A DNA stretch of 64,000 nucleotides from Amycolatopsis sp. CA-230715 (GCF_018736145.1 NZ_CP059997.1:1239501-1303500); one strand, 5' to 3'; shown: positions 31,158 to 42,201, counted from the first letter of the stretch. The notes: a model not told the origin generated them from the letters alone. A program made the numbers and translations.

Positions 31158-33121
31158 CAGGCACCCCTCGCGACGAGATCCTCGGTGACGGTGACCTGGT
31201 GCTGGTAGGAGAACACCAGCGAGGTACGGGAAAGTTCGAGCACGGTCACCGGTTCGCCGCGCCTGCCGGTGATCGGATCGGCGGGGAACAGCCGCAGTTC
31301 GTCGACCACCGACACCCCCGCCGCCCCGGTGAGCGCGGCGTGCACCTCACCGAACTGCACCGGCCGCCCGAACGGCCAGCCGGTGCCGTCCGGCCCGCCC
31401 CGCAACGGGTTGAGATACCGGTACAGCGCTTCCAGCGCCGCGCGCCGGGCCGGTTCGGGCGCCCCGGAAGCGCGCAGCCGCGCCACCACGGTCACGCCCT
31501 GGTAGTACGGCGGTTCGACGACCACCCTGGTACCGACCAGCCTGCGCTCGTCGAGCCGCCCGGCGACCGCGGCCAGCATGTCCCTCGGCGGGATCAGTTG
31601 CTCCAGCCGCAGTTCGTCCCCGGTGTCGGCGGTCGCGCCGGGCACCACCAGCACCCGCACGGCCGATTCTCCTTGGCCCGCTTCGGCCGCGGGCACGCAC
31701 CGGATGCGGGCCGCGGCCGGCGCGGCGTCGCGCGCGAGCAGTTCGAAGTCCGCCACGGTGACCGCGCGTTCCTGGGTGCGCAGGGCCAGCGGGCCGCGCA
31801 GCTTGGCCGCGTCGACCGTCTCGCCGTCCACCCCGCCGGTCGCCGCTTCCCGGTTCTCCACCTGCGAGATGAAGGGCACCGAACTGGCCAGCACCGAGAT
31901 CGCCCCCCGTGCCACGTTGCCCGCCCTGCCACCGCCGGTCCGGTAGCGGCGCACCCTGATCACCGCGCCCTTCGGCGGTACCGCACCGTAGTGCCGGATG
32001 GCGCCGTCCGGTTCGCGCACCGCGGGCCCGAAGGCGAACTCGCCGCTGGTGGCATCGAGCATCAGGTGCCGATCGACGGCCGACGACGAACCGAAATGGT
32101 CCACAACGGACCATTCCTGCCAGCCGTCCCCTTCGGAGACCTCCACCACCACCGGCTCGCCGTCGGTGAGCACCGGCGGCCGGGCGACCGGGAACCGTTG
32201 TCCCGCAACGCCTTCCGATTCGCCGATGATCTCGTCGAGCACGGCCTCCGCGTGCTCGGCCTCGATCGTGCCGCCGATGGTGAACGCGTCGGCCTCGCTG
32301 ACCGTCGGCGACCGCGAGTAGAAGGGCTGTCCCGAGGACGGTTCCACCACCCGGCACCGCAGCCAGCCCGCGCGCGTGCCCGCGATCACCGATTCGATGT
32401 GCGTGGCCGGGATGTGCAGCACCACGTCCCCCGGCCGGTTCAGCCCGCCGGTGCCGTCGGAGTCCACTTCGCACTCCACCCAGCTGCTGCCGTTCCACGC
32501 CTCCCAGACCAGTGGCGGCTGGCGCGGGTCGACGCCGACGCCCTCGACCTTGCTGTCCAGCTGGACCGCCACCACGCAGCGGGGCACCGCGGCGGACAGC
32601 CCGAACAGCATGGTGTCGCCCACCGCGGGCGACGTCGCGAAGCAGGTCACGTCCTGACCGGAGCGCAGCTCGTCGGTCCGGTCGACGGGGGCGCCGGACG
32701 CCGCGCTGGTCACCAGCCTGTCCAGCGCGCACGGCACCACGACCAGCTCGTCCGCGGTGGCGAAGGAAACGGCTTCGTCGTTCTCGCCGCGCAGCGTGGT
32801 CACCTCGGTACCGGTCCGCAGCACCACCGGTTCGGCCTGCGGCGCGGAAAGCCAGAAGGTCACGTCGGCGCGCGCCGCGGTCGGCGGGAACAACCGCACC
32901 CCGAGCAGGTCGAGGAACGCCAGGTAGTTGCGCTCGGGCACCCGGTTGAGGCGGTAGATCAGCTGATCGACCATGTGCGCGAAGGTTTCGATCAGGGTGA
33001 CCCCCGGATCGGACACGTTGTGGTCCGTCCACTCGGGACTGCGCTGCTGGACGTAGCGCTTGGCCTCGTCGACGAGCTGCTGGAAGCGCCGGTCGTCCAG
33101 GTTGGGGGCAGGCAGGTTCAC
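31157..33121 (-). CDS. eCIS baseplate J-like wedge protein (Afp11/Cis11-type)
   Basis: 654 residues. N-terminal DHNVSDPGVTLIETFAHMVD and LNRVPERNYLAFLDLLGVR are the classic start of gp6/J-like wedge proteins in contractile systems. FAFGPAVREPDGAIRHYG and YRTGGGRAGNVARGAI are the J-domain glycine-rich strands, and RLRASGAPEP lies in the C-terminal domain. It joins gp25 and tail protein I in the baseplate wedge. The start overlaps the gp25 stop (ATGA). Confidence 0.9.
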   Translation of the reverse strand: MNLPAPNLDDRRFQQLVDEAKRYVQQRSPEWTDHNVSDPGVTLIETFAHMVDQLIYRLNRVPERNYLAFLDLLGVRLFPPTAARADVTFWLSAPQAEPVVLRTGTEVTTLRGENDEAVSFATADELVVVPCALDRLVTSAASGAPVDRTDELRSGQDVTCFATSPAVGDTMLFGLSAAVPRCVVAVQLDSKVEGVGVDPRQPPLVWEAWNGSSWVECEVDSDGTGGLNRPGDVVLHIPATHIESVIAGTRAGWLRCRVVEPSSGQPFYSRSPTVSEADAFTIGGTIEAEHAEAVLDEIIGESEGVAGQRFPVARPPVLTDGEPVVVEVSEGDGWQEWSVVDHFGSSSAVDRHLMLDATSGEFAFGPAVREPDGAIRHYGAVPPKGAVIRVRRYRTGGGRAGNVARGAISVLASSVPFISQVENREAATGGVDGETVDAAKLRGPLALRTQERAVTVADFELLARDAAPAAARIRCVPAAEAGQGESAVRVLVVPGATADTGDELRLEQLIPPRDMLAAVAGRLDERRLVGTRVVVEPPYYQGVTVVARLRASGAPEPARRAALEALYRYLNPLRGGPDGTGWPFGRPVQFGEVHAALTGAAGVSVVDELRLFPADPITGRRGEPVTVLELSRTSLVFSYQHQVTVTEDLVARGA

Positions 33122-33534
33122 GGGGTATCACTCGGTTCGTCGTGCTCGGGGATGACGTAGAACGGGAAGACCAGGTTGCGCGGGTTGTTGGTGGAGCTGA
33201 TCCGGTAGTGGATGTCGAGGTAGAGCACGCCGGCGTCCACCTCGTCGTAGGCCACGGCCACCTCGTCCACCTCGATGCGCGGTTCCCACCGCTCCAGCGC
33301 GCCGCGCACCGCGTCCGCGATCCTGCCCGCGGTCGCGCCGTCGGTGGGGGCGAACACGTAGTCGTGCGCCGCGCAGCCGAACTCGGGGCGCATCGGCCGC
33401 TCCCCCGGCGCGGTGCCGAGGATCAGCCGGATCGACTCCTCGATCTCCCGTTCACCGCCGACCGTGGCGATCGCGCCGGTGGCGTCCACCCGCAACGGGA
33501 ACGCCCAGCCGCGGCCGACGAACTGGTTGCTCAT
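33118..33534 (-). CDS. eCIS gp25-like baseplate wedge protein (Afp9/Cis9-type)
   Basis: 138 residues. ESIRLILGTAPGERPMRPEFG is the gp25/lysozyme-like signature, and YLDIHYRISSTNNPRNLVFP is typical of the eCIS branch. In T4 and T6SS this protein starts sheath polymerisation. One-base overlap with PAAR upstream and ATGA overlap with baseplate J downstream. Confidence 0.92.
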   Translation of the reverse strand: MSNQFVGRGWAFPLRVDATGAIATVGGEREIEESIRLILGTAPGERPMRPEFGCAAHDYVFAPTDGATAGRIADAVRGALERWEPRIEVDEVAVAYDEVDAGVLYLDIHYRISSTNNPRNLVFPFYVIPEHDEPSDTP

Positions 33535-33842
33535 CACAGCGGTCCGAAGTGGACCGACCGCGCACCACTGCCGATCAGCGCGCCGCACGAGGTCAGGTCG
33601 CCCTGCACCGAAGCGACCCGCCCGCCGATGAACACGCGGGCGGCCGCACCCGGACCGCTCACGATGGTTCCCGAAGCGGGATGCGGTGGCGGGATCGGCG
33701 CCGCGCACGAGGTCGCCGTTCCGATGACGGCCGCGGGCAAGCCCTCGATGAGGACGTTCGGCACCCCCACTCCCGAGATGACGCCGGTCGCCCCGACACC
33801 GGCGTGACTGGTCCGATCGGTGCTCCTTGCCGCGGGTGGCAT
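33534..33842 (-). CDS. eCIS PAAR-repeat spike tip (Afp10/Cis10-type)
   Basis: 102 residues made of PAAR-like repeats: NVLIEGLPAAVIGTATSCAA, ASGTIVSGPGAA and VFIGGRVASVQGDLTSCG. Such proteins form a sharp metal-binding cone on the VgrG trimer. No effector extension is attached. It lies 31 bases after the VgrG-like gene. Confidence 0.9.
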   Translation of the reverse strand: MPPAARSTDRTSHAGVGATGVISGVGVPNVLIEGLPAAVIGTATSCAAPIPPPHPASGTIVSGPGAAARVFIGGRVASVQGDLTSCGALIGSGARSVHFGPL

Positions 33843-33873
33843 CGACCTCTCCTTCCACTGTGGACACTGCGAG

Positions 33874-35637
33874 TCAGTTGAGCCGGATGATCTTGCCGCG
33901 CAGCGCGACGTCGGTGAAGGCGCCGACGCTCACCTCGCCACTGCTGGCGGTGATGTCGACCGAGCTGCCGGTCAGGGCCAGCTTCCCCCGGCCTGCGTTG
34001 ATGTCGACTCCCCGACCGGTGATCTTGACGTCCTTGGTGGCTTCGATCTCCACGCTGCCGTCGCTGTGCACGACGATCTTGGTGTTCTGCCGGTCGAGTT
34101 CGACCGTGAGCTTCCCGTCGCCGGTGCGCAGCTTCATTCCCTCTGGCGCCTTCTTCGTGCCCAGCAGTTCGATCCGGTCACCGCCACGGGAGGAGAACGA
34201 ACGCCGGTTCACCTTGCCGAGCCCGTCCACCAGTGGCACGTCGTGCTCGGTGGGCTTGTCCTTCCCGTTGTACAGCCCGCCGATCACATACGGGCGGTCC
34301 AGCAGGCCCTGCTCGAACCCGACCAGCACCTCGTCGTTGACGTCCGGGCTGACCACGCCGCCACCGCCGACCCCGCCGGACTGCACGGTGCGCACCCAGT
34401 CGGTGACGTAGTCCTTGTCCAGCCAGGGAAAGCGCAGTTTCACCTGGCCCTCGACGGCGTCACGATCAAGGGGCCGCACCTTCCGCACCTCGGTGACTTC
34501 GCCGATCGCGAGGCCGGGCATCCGCGGCCGGTCCACCGGGGCGGCACCCGTCAGCCCGGCGAGCGTGCGGTCCTCCCCGCCGCTCACCACCACCGTGGTG
34601 GTGTAGCCGACGAAGGGCTCGATCCGGTGCCGGGTGGCGTTGACCGTGTACTTGCCGGTGAACTGGGGGCCGACGTCCAGCGCGATCGCGGTGCCCGCGC
34701 GCAGGTGCGGATTCCCGTTGCAGACCGCTTCCAGCTCACCGTAGCCCGCGGACACCGCCGCCGCCTGCGCCTTGGCCGCGTGCTTCACTTCGGACTGCGT
34801 CCGGTAGACGCCATCGGTGACCAGCAGTTCGGTCTTCGAGAACTGCGCATCGACCTCGGTGACCGCCAACCCCGGCTGAGCCGTCTTGCTGACCGCGACC
34901 GATTCCGTGCGCTCACGGGGAAGCTTCTTCGCCGGGTCCCAGCCCCGCACGGTCACCTTCCCCACCTGGTCGGCGGTGGACAGCACCGCCCGCAGCGACC
35001 GGATGCTCTCGCCGTACCGCAGTACCAGCGGTTCCTGGGGGTTAGTGGTCTTCGGCGATGGCGCACCGCTGGCCGGTTTCGGGGTGCTGAAGCACAACCG
35101 GCCCTGGTCGTCGATCCGCAGCCAGGCACCGTGTTCGGCCGCCAGCCAGCGCAGGAACTCCCAGTCCGTGACGTTGGCCTGGCTGATCTGGTCGTACGGA
35201 GTGCCGGGGGCTCGCACGGTGCCGACGGCCACCCCGGCGCGCTTGGCGATCTCCCGCACGATGCGCTCCGCGTTCCGGTTGCGGAAGGCGTGCACCCTGC
35301 GGTGCCGCATCAGCTTGTGCGCCGGATCGGTCGCGCGGACCACGCTGTACGTGCCGGTCGCGTCGCGCTCGGCCTCCAGCGCGGTCACCTCGCCGGAGAA
35401 CAGCCGCAGCTGACCGCGGTCGGCCGTGGTGATCATCGACACCTGCACGGTGGTACCGATGGTGATCCCGGTTTCCTTGAACAGCTCGTGCTCGGGATCG
35501 CGGAACGCCAGCACGGCCGTGGCAGGCAGGTTCACCGATTCGTCCACAGTGCACTCGACCAGCGCCTCGATCCATGCCTCCGGCAGCTCACCCGGCGCCT
35601 TGATGACGGGCTCGGCCGTGAACGCGCGTTGGGACAT
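33874..35637 (-). CDS. eCIS VgrG-like central spike (Afp8/Cis8-type)
   Basis: 587 residues. Residues 1-360 correspond to the gp27-like hub (DWEFLRWLAAEHGAWLRIDD is typical). An OB-fold follows (RFPWLDKDYVTDWVRTVQ, NDEVLVGFEQGLLDRPYVIG). The C-terminal part has short beta-repeats (HSDGSVEIEATKDVKITGRG) forming the gp5-like needle. No toxin domain follows, so cargo must sit in the tube lumen. It is 3 bases downstream of the LysM gene. Confidence 0.92.
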   Translation of the reverse strand: MSQRAFTAEPVIKAPGELPEAWIEALVECTVDESVNLPATAVLAFRDPEHELFKETGITIGTTVQVSMITTADRGQLRLFSGEVTALEAERDATGTYSVVRATDPAHKLMRHRRVHAFRNRNAERIVREIAKRAGVAVGTVRAPGTPYDQISQANVTDWEFLRWLAAEHGAWLRIDDQGRLCFSTPKPASGAPSPKTTNPQEPLVLRYGESIRSLRAVLSTADQVGKVTVRGWDPAKKLPRERTESVAVSKTAQPGLAVTEVDAQFSKTELLVTDGVYRTQSEVKHAAKAQAAAVSAGYGELEAVCNGNPHLRAGTAIALDVGPQFTGKYTVNATRHRIEPFVGYTTTVVVSGGEDRTLAGLTGAAPVDRPRMPGLAIGEVTEVRKVRPLDRDAVEGQVKLRFPWLDKDYVTDWVRTVQSGGVGGGGVVSPDVNDEVLVGFEQGLLDRPYVIGGLYNGKDKPTEHDVPLVDGLGKVNRRSFSSRGGDRIELLGTKKAPEGMKLRTGDGKLTVELDRQNTKIVVHSDGSVEIEATKDVKITGRGVDINAGRGKLALTGSSVDITASSGEVSVGAFTDVALRGKIIRLN

Positions 35638-35640
35638 CGC

Positions 35641-36342
35641 TCAGCTCACCTCGTCCTGCGCCGGAATGAGCAACTCGGTGCCCGGCCGCAAGCGCATCGG
35701 ATCTTCCACCTCGTTGGCCTCGGCGATCAGCCGCCACGCGGTGGCGTCCCCGTACTCCTGCCACGCCAGCGCGGGCAAGGTGTCCCCGGCGACCACCTGG
35801 TGGCCGCGCCGGGCTTCCAGCGCGCCCGAGGTCGGGTTCTGGTTGGGGGTGGTGCTCCCGCCTTCGTCGATGGTCAGCGAACACCTCGCCCGAAGCGGCG
35901 TACCGTCCACATCGAACAGTGAGTAGGTGACGGAGACGCTCTGCACGACACCGGCGAAGCTGAACGTCTTCGCTTTGCCCCAGACGAGCTTCACCCAGGG
36001 GCTGGCCGGGCGTTTCTTGCGGCGGCTCTCCGGGGTGGGCACGCAGGCGCGCAGCAGCTTCGACACGTTCTGCTCCACCGAGTCGTCGTGCTTGTCGGTG
36101 CCGTCGAGGAAGATCTCGACGGACAACGTGCGCGGTGCGCTGCCGACGAACTCGGGCACCGACGTCTCCTCGGCCATCCTGGCGGGGTTGCGCCGCCATT
36201 CGGTGCGTTTGGTCAGCGTCAACTGGTTCGGGTTGAACTGGAACGGCACCCTCAGGAAGGTTTTGCCCGCGCCGCCACCCACGCGGGCCGGTGGGTCCAT
36301 GATCAGCAGCCGCGCGTGGACCAGGCTCGCCCCTGCTGGCAT
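35641..36342 (-). CDS. eCIS LysM-containing hub protein (Afp7/Cis7-type)
   Basis: 233 residues starting MPAGASLVHARLLIMD after GGAGGAGGAACGAG. FQFNPNQLTLTKRTEWRRNP opens a gp53/Afp7-like domain, and the last 60 residues form a LysM module (HQVVAGDTLPALAWQEYGD, LRPGTELLIP). In related particles this protein connects the tube initiator to the spike and baseplate. Confidence 0.9.
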   Translation of the reverse strand: MPAGASLVHARLLIMDPPARVGGGAGKTFLRVPFQFNPNQLTLTKRTEWRRNPARMAEETSVPEFVGSAPRTLSVEIFLDGTDKHDDSVEQNVSKLLRACVPTPESRRKKRPASPWVKLVWGKAKTFSFAGVVQSVSVTYSLFDVDGTPLRARCSLTIDEGGSTTPNQNPTSGALEARRGHQVVAGDTLPALAWQEYGDATAWRLIAEANEVEDPMRLRPGTELLIPAQDEVS

Positions 36343-36391
36343 CTCGTTCCTCCTCCTGCGTCGGTGGTGCGGTTCTCGCTTCGGCCCGGAC

Positions 36392-36820
36392 TCATTTCTG
36401 CACGAGGCCCTCGTGCGCCAGTTCGAGCCGTTCCAGTCCGGCCTTGGACTGGGACGAGTCGAAATCCGGCCCCTGCCACCGCACCGGCAGGATTCCGTGC
36501 ACATCCCAGCTGGCGATGATCGTCCGCGTGTTCGGGTGCAGCGCGACGACCTCACCGGTCCCGCGCTTGACCCGTTGCGTGAGACTGGTCAGCCATTTGA
36601 GGACCTTGGCCGTGTCCGCGGTGGTGACCGTCCTGGTCAGCGTGAGGTTGGACCACTTGACACGAGTGGGGAAGTACCGGACGAACCCGTTCTCGCCCCC
36701 CTGGGCGTACTGCTCCATCTCCATCTCGGCCGAAAGCCCGGAGCACGTGGTGAACGAGCCGAGATCGAAGGCGTCGATCTTCAGCCGGAAGGACGTCGTG
36801 CTGGCAAAGACTTTACTCAT
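36392..36820 (-). CDS. eCIS inner tube / tube initiator protein (gp19-like, second copy)
   Basis: 142 residues starting MSKVFASTTSFRLKIDAFDL; GAGGTG six bases upstream supports ATG 36820. GSFTTCSGLSAEMEMEQYAQ and FPTRVKWSNLTLTRTVTT are typical of tail tube proteins. It sits beside the LysM and VgrG genes and differs strongly from the other tube protein, so by analogy with Afp5 it is probably the tube initiator on the hub. Confidence 0.88.
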   Translation of the reverse strand: MSKVFASTTSFRLKIDAFDLGSFTTCSGLSAEMEMEQYAQGGENGFVRYFPTRVKWSNLTLTRTVTTADTAKVLKWLTSLTQRVKRGTGEVVALHPNTRTIIASWDVHGILPVRWQGPDFDSSQSKAGLERLELAHEGLVQK

Positions 36821-36844
36821 GGTCACCTCGTTCGCATCCGGTCG

Positions 36845-39445
36845 TCATCGGCGGCGTTCGTGCAGCCTGCCGGACCGTTCCCGGCCGAAGCGCAGTTCGG
36901 CGCGCAGCAACCTGGTCACCGCGTCGACGATCTGCCGTGCCTGCGCCTCGGGCTCCGGCTGTTTGTCCGCCGTCTCGCCCCCGCCGGACTTCTTCTCTTC
37001 ATCGGGCTCTTTCTTGACAGTCGTCGTGACAGGGATGTCCACCGGGACATCCGCGGCAACGGAATTCGTACCGGCACCGCCGCCGGAGGAGGAAGGGTTA
37101 CGCTGCACCGAAACCGCCGCCGCGGCGGGCGGTGTCCACCGAACCGGTACCGGCGGGGCGTCGGGGCGCGCCTTCGCCGCGGCAGCGGCGACCACCGGGG
37201 GCCGCGCGGGCACCGGCCCGGCGGGGGCGGGGCCGTCGGCGAGTATCGCCCCCTGCCGGGACGGCCAGTTCGGCGGGCTGGCCGGGAGGTTCGCGGCGCT
37301 CCCCTGCCGCGGCCCCGCAGCGCCGGGGGAAGCGGCCACGACTCGTTGCACCGGGCGCGCACCGTCCGAAGTGGACCTTCGGCTCGAGGTGGCTGGGCGT
37401 GCCACCTCGCCCGCACCGGATCGGCCACTGCCGGAGGCACCCGATCGGACCGTACCGGGGGAACCCGATCCGATCCGGCCGGAGGCCGGTGAACGACCGG
37501 CGCCGGACGGCGAACTGCCCCGGGCACCCGGCTGGGCGGCACCGGACCACGCACTTCCGGTGGTGGCGCTTTGGACGGGTTCTTCCGCGTCGGCCCCCCA
37601 CTTCGCGGCCACGACCTTGGGCCGGTCGGCGGCGATCGGCCGCGGTCCGATCGCCGTGGCGGGTTCGGCGCCGCCGACCTGACCGAACTCCGGGACGAGC
37701 GGCCGCTCCGGCAGCAGTCCCCGCAGCCGGACCGCCGCGACCGCCGCGCGCGCGATCATGACCGGTCCGTCGCCAGCGCCGGTCGCGGGCGGTGCGCCGC
37801 GGTGCCCCGGTTCGACGGGAACCGGTGCGGTGACGCCGGAAGCGGCACTTGGCCGACCCGAAGAAGCGGGCGCTGCCGAGGTGGCGTCAGCGTGCTCGTC
37901 CCGCTGTCCGGCTACCACCGGCAAGGCGCCGGAGCCCGCCGCGGCGGGTGCGTCCGTGGCACGATCGGTGCGGTCCGAACCGGATTTCGCGGCCAGGCGC
38001 TGGATCGACGTGGACTCCGGCAGCAGCGGGCGATCCCCGGTCGCGGGCTGCTCCTGCGGCGCGCGCCGAGTTCCGGCACGCGGTTCACGGTGCGGAGTAC
38101 CGGCACTGGGCGGGAGCGCGCTCATCGGCTCGCCCAACGCGGGCCGACGGCGTCCCTCCACAGTGGACTGATCGGAAGCGCGTTGCACGGAGGTGGTTTC
38201 CGGCGCGGTGGACTCGCGCGCGGGTGGCGGCGGCGCGGACACCGGATCGGTCGGGGTATCGCGGTCACCGGAGACCACCGGCAACGACGCGCGCTCCGGC
38301 GCCGGGGGTGGCGTGGCGGCTTGGAGACCCGCGGCCGCCGGGTTCCCGTCGATGAGGCGCTGGATGGCCTCGGCATCGGGCAGCAGCGGACGGCTCGGTG
38401 CGGCGGGCTCGTGCGGCGACCGGTCGCCGGTGACGAACCTCGCCGTGCTCGGCAACGCGGGCAGCGGTGCCCCGATCCCCGGTGCCGAGCGGGAAGACCG
38501 CGTACCGCCGGACGCGGCCGCGCTGTCCGATGTGGACCGCTGGATCACCGGGTTTTCCCTCGCCTCGGGCGAGGACTGCCTCGGAGAGCCGGAAGCGGTG
38601 GCACTGCGCTGAATCGAGGCGTGCTCCGCTGGTGCTGAAGAAGCTGACGTGCCGCTCTCGCGCGCGGGAGCGGGATCGGCGGGCGCCGCGGTCCCGGCGG
38701 AAGGATCCGCCGCGGGCCCGGTCGCCACCGGCAGCTCCGGGGCAGGACCGGGGCCGACAGGCGCCGTCGGCTCCGAAAGGACCGACGGGGCACCGTGTTC
38801 GGCGGTCGTCCATGTGCCCAGCGGCGGCCGGTCGGCCACGACCGGCGCCCGCGCGGGCCGCGGCGCGGCGAGCGGCAACCGGCGCGGTGGCGCCACCGCG
38901 CGGGCCACGGTGAGCCTCCCGCGCGGGATCGACGGCACGGCTGGACCTGCCGGACGTCCGAGAGTATCCACAAAGGACTCGGCGCTGGGCGCGGTGTCGC
39001 GACCGGCTACGACGGACGGGTTCCCGGTGCTCGCGCGCCTGCTGATCGGCACCGGTGCGGTGCCCTCCATCGCGGTTTCGGGCTGCCCGGCGGCCTCCGG
39101 TTCCGGTGGCACCCGGTGCACCAGCGGCCGCGGCAGACCGGGCCGCGGCGAGTGCGCGGCCCGGCCGGTGCTGCGGACCAGCCCGGTCGCCAGGCCGACC
39201 GGCGCCTCCGGGCTGACCGCGTGCCCCAGCTCGATGCGCTGGGACGGGTCCTGCCACGCGGCCAGCCCGTCGCGGAACCGCAGCCCGTCCGACATCGTGG
39301 ACAGCCGTTGCACGGTGGTGGTCAACGGGCGCACCGCATGCCACCCGGCGTCGGCCTCCGCCACCGGCGAGGCCGGTTCCGGAGCCGTTGCCGGGGCTTC
39401 ACCAGCCGCCTCGCGCCGACGGCGGCGGAACAGTCCGCGCGCCAC
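36845..39445 (-). CDS. 866-residue low-complexity protein in the eCIS tape-measure position
   Basis: GTG start four bases after the DUF6760 gene. The body is rich in Pro, Ala, Ser and Gly and should be disordered. Structured-looking ends: residues 35-90 (WHAVRPLTTTVQRLSTMSDG) and a C-terminal helix (ARQIVDAVTRLLRAELRFG). [VI]QR tripeptides occur at 45, 278, 301, 361, 420, 481, 699 and 780. A repeat with an exact 120-residue period is visible: RPLLP-x4-IQRL at 352/472 and LPVV-x-G-x-RD at 388/508. No other gene in the locus could be the tape measure. In Streptomyces a tape-measure-related effector lies in an equivalent cluster, so it may be both ruler and cargo. Function inferred only. Confidence 0.6.
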   Translation of the reverse strand: MARGLFRRRRREAAGEAPATAPEPASPVAEADAGWHAVRPLTTTVQRLSTMSDGLRFRDGLAAWQDPSQRIELGHAVSPEAPVGLATGLVRSTGRAAHSPRPGLPRPLVHRVPPEPEAAGQPETAMEGTAPVPISRRASTGNPSVVAGRDTAPSAESFVDTLGRPAGPAVPSIPRGRLTVARAVAPPRRLPLAAPRPARAPVVADRPPLGTWTTAEHGAPSVLSEPTAPVGPGPAPELPVATGPAADPSAGTAAPADPAPARESGTSASSAPAEHASIQRSATASGSPRQSSPEARENPVIQRSTSDSAAASGGTRSSRSAPGIGAPLPALPSTARFVTGDRSPHEPAAPSRPLLPDAEAIQRLIDGNPAAAGLQAATPPPAPERASLPVVSGDRDTPTDPVSAPPPPARESTAPETTSVQRASDQSTVEGRRRPALGEPMSALPPSAGTPHREPRAGTRRAPQEQPATGDRPLLPESTSIQRLAAKSGSDRTDRATDAPAAAGSGALPVVAGQRDEHADATSAAPASSGRPSAASGVTAPVPVEPGHRGAPPATGAGDGPVMIARAAVAAVRLRGLLPERPLVPEFGQVGGAEPATAIGPRPIAADRPKVVAAKWGADAEEPVQSATTGSAWSGAAQPGARGSSPSGAGRSPASGRIGSGSPGTVRSGASGSGRSGAGEVARPATSSRRSTSDGARPVQRVVAASPGAAGPRQGSAANLPASPPNWPSRQGAILADGPAPAGPVPARPPVVAAAAAKARPDAPPVPVRWTPPAAAAVSVQRNPSSSGGGAGTNSVAADVPVDIPVTTTVKKEPDEEKKSGGGETADKQPEPEAQARQIVDAVTRLLRAELRFGRERSGRLHERRR

Positions 39446-39449
39446 GACC

Positions 39450-39608
39450 TCACCCGCCTTCGTTGATCCGGGTGTTGATCCCGGCGATCTGCTCTACCCA
39501 GCGGGCGCGTTCGAGGTGTTCCAGGTCCAGCACCTCGTCGCGGGACCAGTGGAAGTGGTAAGCCACGTACGCGACCTCCTGGTAGAGCCGGTCGGGCGCG
39601 TACGTCAC
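39450..39608 (-). CDS. Small DUF6760-type eCIS protein
   Basis: 52 residues starting GTG (VTYAPDRLYQEVAYVAYHFH) and ending AGINTRINEGG. The pattern YQEVAYVAYHFHW, then DEVLDLEHLERARWVEQI matches the small protein commonly encoded after the baseplate-hub chaperone in actinobacterial contractile systems. The start overlaps the upstream stop (GTGA). A small assembly or hub component is likely. Confidence 0.78.
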   Translation of the reverse strand: MTYAPDRLYQEVAYVAYHFHWSRDEVLDLEHLERARWVEQIAGINTRINEGG

Positions 39609-40057
39609 GATTCCCCCAGGCGCTCACCGGCGATGTCCACCTCGAACGCCGATCCGCAGTCCGGGCAGGACACCGCTGCCCTGGTGTGCCCCTCGCTGTT
39701 GATCCGCCGGTAGAAGTCCTGCAGGAACGCGATGTCCGAGGCGAACATCCGCTCCACCAGCCCGGCGTGGATGTCGGTGACGCTGCCCAGCCTGGTGATC
39801 ACCATGCTGAGCAGCACCACGCTCAGATACGCCGGGTTCTCCTTGACGCGCAGGTCGACCAGCGGCCGCAGCTCGTCGCGCGCGGTGGCCAGCCGCATCG
39901 CGCCCGACCGGTGCGTGACCCCTTCGTCGTCGACGTACCCGCGCGGCAACTCGAATTCGAACTCCGTGCGCAGGTCTTCGCGCGCCGGGGGCGCTCCCGG
40001 CGGCGCGGTCTCCTCGTGCGCCGTGACCGCGGGCGCACTCACTGCTCGACGCCTCAT
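39605..40057 (-). CDS. eCIS baseplate hub assembly chaperone-like protein
   Basis: 150 residues. LPRGYVDDEGVTHRSGAMRL, NPAYLSVVLLSMVITRLGSV and DIAFLQDFYRRIN fit the T4-type baseplate hub assembly chaperone family found in contractile systems. The C-terminal CPDCGSAFEV supplies two cysteines of a possible zinc site. It overlaps the tube gene (ATGA) and the DUF6760 gene (GTGA). Confidence 0.75.
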   Translation of the reverse strand: MRRRAVSAPAVTAHEETAPPGAPPAREDLRTEFEFELPRGYVDDEGVTHRSGAMRLATARDELRPLVDLRVKENPAYLSVVLLSMVITRLGSVTDIHAGLVERMFASDIAFLQDFYRRINSEGHTRAAVSCPDCGSAFEVDIAGERLGES

Positions 40058-40497
40058 TGCTTGACTTCGATGTCCTCGTACGTGATGGTCGCCTTCTCGG
40101 TCGCCGCACCCGACTGACCCGCGCTGAGCGAGGCGGGTTCCCATTTGCTCACCCAGGCGTTGACGAGGTTGATCCGTCGCACGGTCTTCCCGTCCGCGGT
40201 CTTGACCTCGATGGTGACGTTCTGCCGTGCCTTCTCGATGTTTCCGTCCATCAGCACCAGTTTCACCCAGTCGTAGAAGGCCGGGCTCTCGTTCAGCACG
40301 CGGGTGATGGTCACCTCGCCCGCCTGGCGCTTCCCCGGCTGCTTGCGGATGATGAACTTGCCGTCCTCGGTGACCATGGGCTGTTCGGTCACATCGAGCT
40401 GGATCGTCAGCCCGCTGACTTCCTGTGCGATCACGGCCTCGACACTGCCGAGCTGCAGCCCGAAGAGATGAGTGGAAGCCGCGTCTCCCTGCGCCAT
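40054..40497 (-). CDS. eCIS inner tube protein (gp19-like, main copy)
   Basis: 147 residues starting MAQGDAASTHLFGLQLGSVE. SGLTIQLDVTEQPMV, NESPAFYDWVKLVLMDGNIE and INLVNAWVSKWEPASLSAG are hallmarks of eCIS tube proteins that stack as hexamers inside the sheath. It lies 24 bases after the sheath gene, the expected order for a highly expressed sheath-tube pair. Confidence 0.93.
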   Translation of the reverse strand: MAQGDAASTHLFGLQLGSVEAVIAQEVSGLTIQLDVTEQPMVTEDGKFIIRKQPGKRQAGEVTITRVLNESPAFYDWVKLVLMDGNIEKARQNVTIEVKTADGKTVRRINLVNAWVSKWEPASLSAGQSGAATEKATITYEDIEVKQ

Positions 40498-40521
40498 TTC
40501 TGATCCTGTCCTTCTGGGGGG

Positions 40522-42024
<1,503 letters not shown>

Positions 42025-42201
42025 GCTGGCTCCTTCACTGCGACACGATCGGCCACCGTCCATTGTGTCCACCGAGCACGCGGGGGCGGGAGGACTCGAA
42101 GTGCCCAGTCGCGGGTCCGGTAGGTGCCCGATCGGACATCCCGCCGGGGTACCCCGGACCGCGGGCGGGTGCCCCGTGACCTTCCGCCGGCCGCGGCCCG
42201 C

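Noticed and set aside
31073..33160. Long plus-strand open frame opposite baseplate J
   Set aside because: Antisense shadow with His/Arg-rich composition and no recognisable domain.
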